DNA of 64,000 nucleotides from Hahella chejuensis KCTC 2396 (GTDB lineage Bacteria > Pseudomonadota > Gammaproteobacteria > Pseudomonadales > Oleiphilaceae). Positions within the stretch are counted from its first letter, which is position 1. The number at the start of each line of letters is the position of its first letter. Positions 8,832 through 16,546 of the stretch are shown piece after piece. The translations under genes were made by a program, and so were the position numbers. The notes beneath the pieces are model-generated. The model searched no databases and was not told the origin of the DNA. It worked only from the letters and a program-made list of their open reading frames with translations. The stretch is taken from contig NC_007645.1 of assembly GCF_000012985.1 (NCBI RefSeq), forward strand, positions 4,672,581 through 4,736,580. The letters run 5' to 3'.

Positions 8832-8846
8832 GACTGATCCCGTAGT

Positions 8847-9143
8847 TTATAAGTGCCGCACATAATCCATCGACTGATGCAAAACCCGAATAACGGCGAC
8901 ACCATAAACAGTTGGTTTGTAGAAGACTACATGAGAGCCTACGTAATAAGCTCGCAAAGAAGGGCGTACGTAGCTGCGATCACTGCCAAGAGTCTTGTTG
9001 TTAACGAGCGTTAGGAAAGCTTCGTTAATCTCCCTGATATAGGCTTCCGCCTTGTCTGCTCCCCACTCCCTTAACGAGAACTGATAGATTGAGACTAGAT
9101 CAGCCTCCGCTTTAGGACGAAGCTTGAATGTGTTATCCGTCAT
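8847..9143 (-). CDS. parE: ParE/RelE-superfamily toxin
   Basis: The 98-residue product has the ParE pattern: KLRPKAEADLVSIYQFSLRE at the N-terminus, WGADKAEAYIREINEAF, then LRAYYVGSHVVFYKP and VIRVLHQSMDYVRHL at the end. ParE toxins inhibit DNA gyrase. RelE-type relatives cut mRNA, so the exact target is inferred. It overlaps the antitoxin gene by 11 bases, antitoxin first, the usual order. A toxin-antitoxin pair in a moron locus would stabilise the prophage. Confidence 0.9.
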   Translation of the reverse strand: MTDNTFKLRPKAEADLVSIYQFSLREWGADKAEAYIREINEAFLTLVNNKTLGSDRSYVRPSLRAYYVGSHVVFYKPTVYGVAVIRVLHQSMDYVRHL

Positions 9144-9387
9144 TCGAGGTCTTTTTCATCCTTGCAAGAAACTCATTCACATCCCAGTTTTTAAGCTCTC
9201 CGCTGGCTTCTCCCTCATCAATCAGGCTACGAAGCTCTTGCAGTTTAGAAGCCGCCATCTGCTCTTGTAGCAACCTCAACCCTGCTCGGATAACTTCGCT
9301 CTGATTGTTATAGCTGCCGGTCTCGATCATCGAAGAAATGAAGCTTTCCAGCTCAGCGCTAGGCTGAAAGGTGATTGTTCTAGGCAT
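9133..9387 (-). CDS. parD: ParD-type antitoxin (ribbon-helix-helix)
   Basis: This 84-residue protein begins MPRTITFQPSAELESFISSM and carries NNQSEVIRAGLRLLQEQ, the ribbon-helix-helix dimer and DNA-binding pattern of ParD/CopG antitoxins. The acidic C-terminal tail (EFLARMKKTSNDG region) would bind and neutralise the toxin. Upstream sequence around 9388-9425 contains inverted TAAGAA/TTCTTA steps that may be part of an operator for autoregulation. It is followed by the toxin with an 11-base overlap. Confidence 0.9.
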   Translation of the reverse strand: MPRTITFQPSAELESFISSMIETGSYNNQSEVIRAGLRLLQEQMAASKLQELRSLIDEGEASGELKNWDVNEFLARMKKTSNDG

Positions 9388-9446
9388 GGTTCGCCCTCCA
9401 CTTTGTAAGAACTATTCTTACAGTATCACAAACTGGTGAAGCCTGC

Positions 9447-9590
9447 TCAACTCTGCGACGTCTTACGCCTATGACAAAGCCTACAAATTCCCTGCAGGTT
9501 CTTCTCCTGATCGTCACCGCCTTTCGCTTTGGGCTGTATGTGATCCACCTCCGTCGCCGGACTAGTTCACCCTGCCTTGCCCAAACAGGT
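9447..9590 (-). pseudogene. Decayed 3' fragment of an HNH endonuclease gene (copy 2)
   Basis: The minus strand reads VDHIQPKAKGGDDQ, then NLQGICRLCHRRKTSQS and a stop at 9447, matching VDHIQPKAQGGDDQ and NLQAICRLCHSHKTAKE of the intact HNH protein at 10150-10506. Nucleotide similarity runs about 120 bases with no gap that I can see. Upstream, the arginine codon of GRTS has become TGA, and similarity stops near 9590, so only the C-terminal third remains. This relic and the intact gene flank the GNAT gene. Confidence 0.85.
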
Positions 9591-9633
9591 ATTATTGCTT
9601 GCTATTTCAACCTCTTATACACAAGGAATTATA

Positions 9634-10134
9634 GTGAGCTGCACTATCAGAAAGGCAAAGAAAGAAGACTTCCCCGTATTACGCATGCTGTGGCAGTTTT
9701 ACGAATACCATAACTCCTATTACACACATGAGGATATCGATCACAACGGCCTATTCGATATCGACGATGACTATATTTTGGCCACTCTTGAAGAAAAAGA
9801 AGAATGCGAGGTCTACTTAATTATCTCAGACCAGTCTGTCGCCGGGTTCCTTACCATTGAGCCCGTGGAGATTAGAGGGAAAGAGCTTCTAGAGCTTGCA
9901 GACTTATTCATTCTTCCTAAGTACCGATCTCGTGGAATAGCCAGTTACGCTATTAAAAACATGATCTTCAAAGAAGATAAGGCGTGGCACATTTCCATTT
10001 ATCAAGGCGATACACTGGCGCTAGCATTTTGGAAGCGCATATTCCATAAGTTACCATTTAGGTCTGTCGGTGAGATATCGCCACCAGAAGTAGCAGGGTT
10101 TTATGAGTTTGTGGTTGAGGCAATAGCGCTTTAG
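9634..10134 (+). CDS. GNAT-family N-acetyltransferase
   Basis: The protein, read from GTG at 9634, begins (M)SCTIRKAKKEDFPVLRMLWQ, the usual first strand and helix of GNAT enzymes. It has ADLFILPKYRSRGIASYAIK, the acetyl-CoA binding motif A with a R-x-x-G-I-A variant, and later AFWKRIFHKLPFR. The substrate cannot be told. I chose the GTG at 9634 because AAGGA lies 6 bases upstream and the earlier ATG at 9577 falls in the HNH relic. The gene is plus-strand, opposite to the surrounding late genes, as expected of a moron with its own promoter. Confidence 0.8.
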   Translation: MSCTIRKAKKEDFPVLRMLWQFYEYHNSYYTHEDIDHNGLFDIDDDYILATLEEKEECEVYLIISDQSVAGFLTIEPVEIRGKELLELADLFILPKYRSRGIASYAIKNMIFKEDKAWHISIYQGDTLALAFWKRIFHKLPFRSVGEISPPEVAGFYEFVVEAIAL

Positions 10135-10149
10135 TAACTTGGCCCCGAC

Positions 10150-10506
10150 CTATTCCTTTGCGGTTTTATGACTGTGGCAAAGCCTGCAAATTGCCTGCAG
10201 GTTTCCTACTTGATCGTCACCGCCTTGCGCCTTGGGTTGGATATGATCCACCTGAGTCGCCGCACTGGTTCGCCCCTGCTTTAAGCACACCTGACACAGG
10301 TAGTTATCTCGTCTCAGTATCCGTGCTCTAAGCTTACGCCATTGCCAACCATAACCGCGTTGGGTGTCGCTGCCTTTCTGTTGTTGCCAGACTCCCCAGC
10401 GTGTCGCCTCTCGCTTGTCTGCGTGGCTTTCACAGTACCGTGACTTGTGCCGGGTCGTATTAGGGCAGCCTTTATCTTTGCAGGGCCTTAGCGATGCCTT
10501 GGGCAT
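10150..10506 (-). CDS. Phage HNH endonuclease
   Basis: This 118-residue protein has an N-terminal zinc-binding segment (CKDKGCP and YCESH), then RDNYLCQVC, VDHIQPKAQGGDD and NLQAICRLCHSHKT, which make up the HNH fold with two CxxC-type pairs. HNH proteins encoded next to the terminase in HK97-like phages are needed for specific DNA cleavage during packaging. Here the gene is separated from the small terminase by 2.5 kb of inserted genes. It overlaps the preceding membrane protein gene by one base. Two decayed copies of its 3' end lie at 8088-8165 and 9447-9590. Confidence 0.9.
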   Translation of the reverse strand: MPKASLRPCKDKGCPNTTRHKSRYCESHADKREATRWGVWQQQKGSDTQRGYGWQWRKLRARILRRDNYLCQVCLKQGRTSAATQVDHIQPKAQGGDDQVGNLQAICRLCHSHKTAKE

Positions 10507-10784
10507 TAGCGTTCACTCTGCCGCTCGATCAGGCGGTCTAACTTGTCGTTGATGGCCCGCAGATCCGTTTTAATCTCATTACGGACGGCGTCGATACGCT
10601 GACGCTGTTGCACCTGCTCTTCATTCAGGTACTTCACCGCTAAGGCGTTTTGCTCCACACGGCGATCTATGGAGCCCGCCCAGGTGATCACGGAAATGGC
10701 GATTACCAGCGTGCTGATCAGATGGCCTACACTTATGGTCTTGTCCAAGTGCCAGTGCCTCCGGGTGGTTTGGTTCTCTTCCAT
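10506..10784 (-). CDS. Small phage membrane protein with coiled coil (possible spanin or holin accessory)
   Basis: The 92-residue product has a basic N-terminus, one hydrophobic segment at about residues 19-36 (VGHLISTLVIAISVITWAG) and a C-terminal coiled coil (LNEEQVQQRQRIDAVRNEI). This topology fits a small lysis-cassette membrane protein. It sits between holin and HNH genes with single-base overlaps at both ends. A role as inner spanin or as antiholin is possible. No outer spanin lipoprotein is visible beside it. Confidence 0.65.
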   Translation of the reverse strand: MEENQTTRRHWHLDKTISVGHLISTLVIAISVITWAGSIDRRVEQNALAVKYLNEEQVQQRQRIDAVRNEIKTDLRAINDKLDRLIERQSER

Positions 10785-11188
10785 TATTTCTTACTCATCA
10801 CGTCGGTTACCTTGGGGGCGATCTTCTCCAGCGATCTGCCGGCGACGTATCCGCCTAAGCCTATTTGCAGCAGGTCCCAGGCTTCCACACTCAACCTGAA
10901 CGTCAGCAGGCCGAAGGAGTCGCACACCACCAACGCCAGGAAACACAGCATGGTTAACGGGCGCCAGTTGCGCTGTAGGATGCTTTGCCCTTGCGCCTCC
11001 GCCTGAATCGTTCTGGCCTTCGCCTCCAGCAGCTTGGTTTCGTACTCCATCACTCGCTGGGTTAACTCGGCCTGGATCTGGAATAGCTGCGCCTGTACCT
11101 GCAGGCGCTCTTCGTCGCTGGTGTGGACGTTGTCGATCAAATCAGCGACCGGTTTAAACAGGTTCAGAATTGAAGTCCAGGCGCTCAC
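10784..11188 (-). CDS. Putative holin (3TM/GTA holin family)
   Basis: Read from the GTG at 11188 this is a 134-residue protein. It has an N-terminal amphipathic part (SILNLFKPVADLIDNVH), a central coiled coil (AQLFQIQAELTQRVMEYETK), then NWRPLTMLCFLALVVCDSFG and LLQIGLGGYVAGRSLEKIAP, two hydrophobic segments. This matches the holin family that includes gene transfer agent holins. It would form the membrane lesion that releases the endolysin. The GTG overlaps the endolysin stop as GTGA, which decides the start; a longer frame opens at 11254. Confidence 0.75.
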   Translation of the reverse strand: MSAWTSILNLFKPVADLIDNVHTSDEERLQVQAQLFQIQAELTQRVMEYETKLLEAKARTIQAEAQGQSILQRNWRPLTMLCFLALVVCDSFGLLTFRLSVEAWDLLQIGLGGYVAGRSLEKIAPKVTDVMSKK

Positions 11189-11568
11189 GGGTATTCTTTC
11201 CAAGGCAGTTGGTAATGAGGTCCATCGAAAAAGCCGTTGAAGTCGCCGCCCCACTCTATGGGTATGCCCAGCTCTTCGGCGGCTTGCTTCACAGCGTCGG
11301 CGAGTATCTGGTAATAGCGAGTCTCCCAGGTGATCGCCCCATTAATCAAAGCACCCAAGTCCACCGCATGACCGGTTAAGTGGCGGCTGCGCATCGTTTT
11401 CGATTTGCGGGCCTTATACAGTTCCTTTTGGCGTTCGATGCTGCGCAGCCCTTCCAGCACAGTGAAGTCTATCGGTGTGATCTGAATCGCTCTCTCGATC
11501 ACTTTCACAAGGTCAGGATGTAAGCCAACCAAGCGCGACTTGGAGCGCTTGCCTAAGTAGAAGCTCAT
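11185..11568 (-). CDS. M15-family peptidoglycan peptidase, phage endolysin
   Basis: This protein of about 127 residues has the VanY/M15 zinc peptidase signature: FTVLEGLRSIERQKELYKA, SRHLTGHAVDLG (zinc His and Asp) and GGDFNGFFDGPHYQL (catalytic/zinc His). It should hydrolyse a peptide bond in peptidoglycan, as L-alanyl-D-glutamate endolysins of this family do. There is no signal peptide, so it depends on the holin for export. ATGs at 11577 and 11568 are both possible. The group II intron ends only 17 bases upstream of the second, and I see no strong ribosome binding site in that gap. Confidence 0.85.
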   Translation of the reverse strand: MSFYLGKRSKSRLVGLHPDLVKVIERAIQITPIDFTVLEGLRSIERQKELYKARKSKTMRSRHLTGHAVDLGALINGAITWETRYYQILADAVKQAAEELGIPIEWGGDFNGFFDGPHYQLPWKEYP

Positions 11569-11584
11569 GATTTGCATAACCCAG

Positions 11585-13509
11585 ATCGAGTAGGAGGGGG
11601 AGTTACCTCCCCCGTCCTCTCACACCACCGGGCATACGGTTCCGTACCACGGCGGTTCATGATTGGCGCTGAAGCCGGTTCATCGTATCCAGCAAGCTTA
11701 CCAGAGACAGGCGGTCGAACATCCTCTTGGGAAGCGCCGCGTTCATATGGGACGCGCCACTATTCCACCAAGGTCCCCGACCATTGCTTGCGCTACTCCA
11801 AGCCCTCTGCTCGGACAGTCCTAGTCGCATTAGATTACGGGCTCGGGTGTAAGTCCGTTTCCACTGTCGCCAGAGCAACAGGCGCAACCGCCGTCGCACC
11901 CAGCCATCGAGTCCTTCCACTGGGCGCTTCGAGGTCGTCAGGCGATAGTAGTTCGCCCAGCCCCGGAGTGCCGGATTCAGTCGCGCAATGGTGGTCTGCA
12001 GCGGTCGCCCTCGTGATTGTCTGAGCAACTGACGCAGTTTGGCCTGGTAGCGCTTCAGGCTCTTCGGCGCGATCCTCAGCCGTACCTGCTTGCGCCAGCT
12101 CACGCTGTAACCCAGATAGCTCCGGCGCCATGGTCGATCCACAGCACTTTTCTCCGCGTTCACTTTCAGGCGAAGGTGCATTTTCAGGTAATGGGTAATG
12201 CTAGTCATGACCCGGTGACCGGCCCGCTCGCTTCGGACGTAGATATTGCAGTCGTCCGCGTAGCGGCAGAACCGGTGGCCCCGGCGCTCCAGCTCCCGGT
12301 CCAGTTCGGTCAGGAGCACATTAGAGAGCAGAGGTGACAGGGGGCCGCCTTGCGGCGCGCCTTCCCGCCTTGGGCTGACCAGCCCACCGTCCAGCATACC
12401 GGCTTGCAGGTATCGGCGGATCAGGGTGAGCATCCGTCGGTCGGCGATGCGGCGGGCCAGCAGGCCCATCAGCACATCGTGGTTGACCCGGTCAAAGAAC
12501 TGCTCCAGATCCAGATCGACCACCCAGCGGTGACCGTCGTTGATGTGCCGTTGCATCGCCCTAACCGCCTGATGGGCGCTTCGCCCGGGGCGGAACCCGT
12601 AACTGTGGTCCGAGAAGATCGGCTCCAGCATCGGGCTCAGCACTTGGTGCAGGGCTTGTTGGATCAGGCGATCCTGTACCGTTGGGATGCCCAGTATCCG
12701 TTCTCCGCCTTGCGGTTTGGGGATACTGACCCGGCGTACTGGTTGAGGATGGTAGTCTCCGGCCAACAGCCGCTCTCGCAGCGTTGGCCAATGCTGTTGC
12801 AGGTGGCCTTTCAGGGCCGCCACCGGCATCTGATCGACACCGGCGGCGCCCTTGTTGGACATCACCCGCTGATACGCATGCATCAGGTTCGGGCGCTCAA
12901 GCACCTGTTCCATCAGCGTATTCGGCTCCGCGTTCGTCCACGAGTGAGCCCCCGTGTCTGCCTCAACACGGGCTTCAGTCTCTGCCGGATACCGTCCGAC
13001 GTCTCCCTGAATACCCTGACCCATCCGGATCGCTTCTGTCTTCATAAGCACATCACGAGAACTCACCGCCTACTGGCGGTCAACCATGTTCAGTCCTTCA
13101 GTACGCGGTAACGCACCTACTATGACCTCGGCTGAGTTCTGGCGCTCCATCCCCACCCCTCACGAGGTGAGTAGCACAACGGCAGAGAACCAGACTTCCC
13201 AGGGTAAGACGCGTGACCTTCACACTTATGCCCGCCGCATCTACGTCCACACCTTCCGTGCAAGTACGGGCTTTGACGGTATTTGCCGCCTTACCCAGTG
13301 TGGCCGCCTCGTATGCGATTCCTGTTCGTCAGGCCAGTGCTTTGCCTACGGCTTCCTTCAGATTCCACCTCACGATGGACACCCTTGCCGTTCGGCTAGT
13401 GGTTCCCCTTGCCGGGCCCACAGGGGACTTGCACCCCCAAGTCATCCGGCCAGCACCACCTGAACCGGAACAGCGCCCGTCAAGGCACTACGCGCCATGC
13501 CTGGCGCAC
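11585..13509 (-). mobile_element. Group IIC intron with maturase
   Basis: The intron begins GTGCGCC at 13509 on the minus strand and ends CCTACTCGAT at 11585, giving 1,925 bases. The 3' end carries a domain V hairpin (about 11625-11660) with a CGC-type catalytic triad and a domain VI with a CCTCCTACTC end, as in IIC introns. The maturase ORF lies in domain IV. The element sits 3' of a terminator hairpin and its T-run, the preferred target of IIC introns. Boundaries come from conserved ends and could be off by a base or two. Confidence 0.85.
11657..13066 (-). CDS. ltrA: Group II intron reverse transcriptase/maturase
   Basis: The 469-residue protein has a complete reverse transcriptase domain: [50 protein letters not shown] and the catalytic FCRYADD (YADD at about 269-272). 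The maturase domain X follows ([10 protein letters not shown] and [18 protein letters not shown]), then the IIC-typical [16 protein letters not shown] tail. It aids intron splicing and target-primed reverse transcription and lacks an endonuclease domain, as IIC proteins do. No frameshift is visible, so it may be active. The likely start is the ATG at 13066 or one a few codons later. Confidence 0.95.
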   Translation of the reverse strand: MSSRDVLMKTEAIRMGQGIQGDVGRYPAETEARVEADTGAHSWTNAEPNTLMEQVLERPNLMHAYQRVMSNKGAAGVDQMPVAALKGHLQQHWPTLRERLLAGDYHPQPVRRVSIPKPQGGERILGIPTVQDRLIQQALHQVLSPMLEPIFSDHSYGFRPGRSAHQAVRAMQRHINDGHRWVVDLDLEQFFDRVNHDVLMGLLARRIADRRMLTLIRRYLQAGMLDGGLVSPRREGAPQGGPLSPLLSNVLLTELDRELERRGHRFCRYADDCNIYVRSERAGHRVMTSITHYLKMHLRLKVNAEKSAVDRPWRRSYLGYSVSWRKQVRLRIAPKSLKRYQAKLRQLLRQSRGRPLQTTIARLNPALRGWANYYRLTTSKRPVEGLDGWVRRRLRLLLWRQWKRTYTRARNLMRLGLSEQRAWSSASNGRGPWWNSGASHMNAALPKRMFDRLSLVSLLDTMNRLQRQS

Positions 13510-13514
13510 AAAGC

Positions 13515-13579
13515 AAAAAACCCGGCTCCTTTCGGATACCGGGTCTCTATATGAAAACGCCCTGAGAGTTGTCAGGGCG
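13515..13579 (-). terminator. Tandem terminator hairpins at intron insertion site
   Basis: On the minus strand the first hairpin pairs GCCCTGA (13578-13572) with TCAGGGC and is followed by four T. The second pairs CCCGG (13543-13539) with CCGGG (13525-13521) and is followed by six T at 13520-13515. The intron starts six bases after this T-run. They would end leftward transcription from the lipoprotein gene at 13688. Confidence 0.75.
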
Positions 13580-13687
13580 CAGTAGTGCAGAATATGGGGA
13601 TTAGCTTACACAATTGTTTCAAAAATAGCGACAATAACTAATAAAAATACAACATTTTTCCATAAAACAAAACAATAAGCCTTCCGG

Positions 13688-14158
13688 TTACTTCCCAGTA
13701 ATGCAAAGCCAGCCGATCTTGACGTTAGCAATAACCTTATCTGACTTTATATAAACCTTTGAAACACTTGAGCCACGAGGAAGCTTCTCGCCATCAGTTC
13801 CAAATGCTATAAACCCAGCTAGCGCCGTTTCACTCATGTAATAGGTTGTTCCATCTTGAGTAAGAACCTTTATATCTATTTGTACGGGGTTTCCATCCTT
13901 ATCCAGCAAACCATCAGATTCAAAACCGTCCATTTTGAAATCCCAGGTTATTACATCTTCAAACTCCAAGGTAATCCACTGAGTCTGATTTATAATTTCC
14001 AAGGCAGGATCGGGCGAAAACTCTTTCCAATCGGCGCCTAGTTCAACTTTATCGGCTATTTCCACCTGATACGGATTACGAAACAGCTCATTATATAGGT
14101 CACTATCACAACCAGATAAAGTGAACACCAAAAAAAGAGAGATAAGCATTTTATTCAT
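13688..14158 (-). CDS. Orphan lipoprotein, paralogue of 16547-17017
   Basis: Read from the ATG at 14158, the protein begins MNKMLISLFLVFTLSGC, a lipoprotein signal with the lipobox Cys at residue 17, then DSDLYNELFRNPY. It is 156 residues long. About half of its residues match the second lipoprotein at 16547-17017, including the C-terminal IGWLCITGK. Upstream bases next to the two starts are also similar, so the pair arose by duplication. I do not recognise the family. It is probably anchored in the envelope and could be an immunity or surface protein, which is a guess. Confidence 0.75.
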   Translation of the reverse strand: MNKMLISLFLVFTLSGCDSDLYNELFRNPYQVEIADKVELGADWKEFSPDPALEIINQTQWITLEFEDVITWDFKMDGFESDGLLDKDGNPVQIDIKVLTQDGTTYYMSETALAGFIAFGTDGEKLPRGSSVSKVYIKSDKVIANVKIGWLCITGK

Positions 14159-14344
14159 AGCAGTTACAGTCGAAAGCCCATCCATTTACTAATAATTGAC
14201 GCGTAACGGCTTCCTGATGCACATATAAGGAGGGCCACGCATTTCATAGAAATACAGTTCATAGAGACTTCTACTGGAGCATTCATATGAGGTAGGTAAT
14301 CCCTAAACTACATTTTCCTATAATTGGAGGTTGCTATGGCACCA

Positions 14345-14671
14345 TTACCTTATCGCAAGGTAAATAGGGCCATTACACAATATTCTGTCTTGGCGAATGA
14401 CAAACCAGAATAAAGGCAACGCCAATGACGATACAAAAGTTAACAAAAAAGTAACTTGCGGTCCATCTAGCATGATACCTATGCCAATTGGACGAAATTT
14501 AATCAAGACTTAGCGCACCCTCGCGCCATCTCCCAGGCATGCATAGCCATTTCCACGCGCTATGCATTGAGATATGATGCCAAAGTATCCAACGGACACT
14601 GGGCCTTTACTAATGAAAGCTATCCCCAAAGCCACAATCAGTCCGATGTGATAGATGTACTTAGTGGGCAA
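14345..14671 (-). pseudogene. Interrupted small membrane protein reading frame
   Basis: Beginning four bases after the stop at 14675, one frame reads IYHIGLIVALGIAFISKGPV and continues to GDGARVR, hits a single TAA at 14510-14512, then continues in the same frame as IKFRPIGIGIMLDGPQ and FVSSLALPLFWFVIRQD until a stop at 14345. The two halves look like one protein of about 108 residues with two hydrophobic segments and one nonsense codon. A TTG at 14671 is the only plausible start. It could instead be two short ORFs or the end of a larger decayed gene. Confidence 0.45.
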
Positions 14672-14674
14672 TAT

Positions 14675-15301
14675 CTATCTATTAGATTTTAGACCACGTG
14701 CATTAACGGCTATAAACAACAGCGCACCAATTACAGCGACAAACCAAGCTGTACGTGGATGAGTGAATGCCTGTAGATATATAGGTGTTGGTATCGAAGC
14801 ACTTACTAAATCAACACTATCCTTGGGATAAGGACCAGTATACTTTTGTGAAGATAACAAATTTCCATCTAGATCGTAGTGGTACTTCATTCTACTTCGC
14901 GCGGTAAATATATAAAAAGTAGAGTCCTCAGCTGGGAACAACTTGAATGGGCCGCCGGAGGCCTTTACTTGCCAGCCTCGTATAAACTGAAGAGAGTGAT
15001 TATACAATTGGACTCTGCCAGATGGCTCATGAGGTACGACTAGGTAGCCGTCAGGATATTCTAGGGCTTTATCGGTATTACCTATTGGCCATTCAAAGGA
15101 CTGCGAAGCACCTAGGCCAGAAATTGACGAAAGTGCAGGACCAAAAAAGCCTACAGCCCCAACAATAACGCAGGCACTAGCCAAGAAGTTTAAAATAGTT
15201 TTCCATGTGAACCCTTTTTGAGAAAAAACGATACTAATAGCTTGAGCGATCACCGCAGTCAGCAATACTAAGATAATAATCGAGGAAAAGTTTAGTTCCA
15301 T
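14675..15301 (-). CDS. Orphan membrane protein with extracytoplasmic domain
   Basis: This 208-residue protein has membrane segments at about 5-25, 33-58 and 187-204. Between the second and third lies a soluble domain with short strand-like repeats (GRVQLYNHSLQFIRGW and MKYHYDLDGNLLSSQKYTG) that resemble beta-propeller blades, though too few for a full propeller. I do not recognise the family. It is AT-rich and co-oriented with the other orphan genes in this block, and a possible decayed membrane gene follows directly. Confidence 0.65.
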   Translation of the reverse strand: MELNFSSIIILVLLTAVIAQAISIVFSQKGFTWKTILNFLASACVIVGAVGFFGPALSSISGLGASQSFEWPIGNTDKALEYPDGYLVVPHEPSGRVQLYNHSLQFIRGWQVKASGGPFKLFPAEDSTFYIFTARSRMKYHYDLDGNLLSSQKYTGPYPKDSVDLVSASIPTPIYLQAFTHPRTAWFVAVIGALLFIAVNARGLKSNR

Positions 15302-15594
15302 AATTTGACGAATCTAACATTTGTATATCGCATATTCGCGCTTATCAATTTCATGACCTTGCAGATCCTTCAGGGGGGATTCAGCATGTTACATCCTATC
15401 CCGTATCTAACGCCAAAAAACGTCGCATCGTGGCTTGTCATCCACACAACCGGCGCCATTTACCGAGGTCACAACCATACTGTATTTTTATGCAGTATAT
15501 TTTATCACTTTGGAGTTCACAATGCGCGTATCGCTACTTGGTCGCAGCGGTGCAAGGATGCGCAGTCGTTTACTCACAATGCCACTTAACTTTG
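15302..15594. other. Intergenic stretch without a supported gene
   Basis: Short open frames here lack start signals and protein-like composition. On the minus strand two GTTAGAT heptamers occur (15312-15318 and 15405-15411). They match the GTTRRRY core of integron recombination sites, but I found no convincing paired inverse core, so I do not call attC sites. Confidence 0.4.
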
Positions 15595-16011
15595 TTATGC
15601 AACTCCGTCCACATCCTTTGACAAATCAAACCAAGCAATCACTTTAGCATCGTAAGGACCAATATACTTTTCGCCCTGCTTCGAGTCATAGTATTGCTTT
15701 GCACTTTCAGGTGTCGCGGATGATTCGGGCAATGCATTTCCGTTCTCGTCATAAGACCAGTGTGTACCAACCATCCTCTCAAACTTCTCTTTCATTTTCA
15801 GTTGAAATTCCATCTCTTCCGGATTCAACTCCAATACAACAAAAACTTTCTGATCAGGCACATCTTCAGGAAAACAGCAAAACCGATGAATTTCTCCCCG
15901 AAAGTATACCAATCCCTCTATTGGAGCATCGTAATAATTGGAGATAAAGCACCACCCAATTTCCTTTGGGTCAACCTTTAAGGTTGGTACTAGCAAATCA
16001 TCTCTATCCAT
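15595..16011 (-). CDS. Hypothetical acidic protein
   Basis: The 138-residue product begins MDRDDLLVPTLKVDPKEIGW and contains GLVYFRGEIHRFCCFPEDVP, KEKFERMVGTHWSYDENGNA and a closing VIAWFDLSKD. It has no signal peptide or membrane span. I do not recognise a family. Size, acidity and the neighbourhood of unrelated small proteins are compatible with an immunity-type protein, but there is no toxin gene nearby. It lies in the AT-rich orphan block. Confidence 0.6.
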   Translation of the reverse strand: MDRDDLLVPTLKVDPKEIGWCFISNYYDAPIEGLVYFRGEIHRFCCFPEDVPDQKVFVVLELNPEEMEFQLKMKEKFERMVGTHWSYDENGNALPESSATPESAKQYYDSKQGEKYIGPYDAKVIAWFDLSKDVDGVA

Positions 16012-16075
16012 ACTTCCACCTAATAATCACGGTCGCTGCATATTCATTCGTTTGCATTCGAAGGACGAGCTGCCG

Positions 16076-16453
16076 CTACTTGTTATATTTTCTTGCCAAA
16101 CCTTCAAGATGGACTCTCCTGGCCTCCTCTTTCCTACGTTTTTCTTTGTAACGACACGACCGGCATCGTACAGCTTTCGATGCGATACTTCCTCTGGCAA
16201 TCTCATACCACCACTTCTGTTGCTTTGCCGTCCATATCTCGTGACTTTCACAGTCCTTACATATGAAATGACGGTCTATATAAAAGTTTGGCAAACGCTC
16301 CAAAGGATTTATCTCCCTCAGAATTTCCGTATTTGCAGGCAACGCACCTTTAGGGACGACTTCTGAGTAAACATCCACCTCCGATCGCTTGACCCTCTCC
16401 AAGCGTGCGGCCTTTATTTCTTTTCTTCTCTGTAACCCACTTTTTCTAAACAT
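16076..16453 (-). CDS. Zinc-ribbon domain protein
   Basis: Read from the ATG at 16453 (MFRKSGLQRRKEIKAARLER) the protein has 125 residues. It has a basic N-terminal helix and a central zinc-ribbon of the kind DRHFICKDC...WTAKQQKWWYEIARG...VRCRSCRYKEKRRKEE. The two CxxC pairs and the QQKWWYE motif match the probable zinc-ribbon family found in small bacterial proteins of unknown role. An upstream ATG at 16492 is possible but less like relatives. Nucleic-acid binding is plausible from the charge. Confidence 0.7.
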   Translation of the reverse strand: MFRKSGLQRRKEIKAARLERVKRSEVDVYSEVVPKGALPANTEILREINPLERLPNFYIDRHFICKDCESHEIWTAKQQKWWYEIARGSIASKAVRCRSCRYKEKRRKEEARRVHLEGLARKYNK

Positions 16454-16546
16454 AACGCCTTTGATCCTGTCGACAAAGATTAGACACGTCACTATGCTAT
16501 TTTCGATGCATCATAACTCTCTGGGCAGAGATAGCCATAACCGCTC

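Noticed and set aside
12350-13111. A 253-codon plus-strand frame across the group II intron maturase.
   Set aside because: It is antisense to a complete reverse transcriptase with YADD and all RT motifs.
15302-16460. Possible integron cassette array: GTTAGAT heptamers before the 14675-15301 gene and a GGCGTTATG before the zinc-ribbon gene, all genes on one strand.
   Set aside because: I found no paired inverse core sites or attC-like folding at consistent places, and no integrase gene is in the window. Single heptamers of this kind occur by chance.
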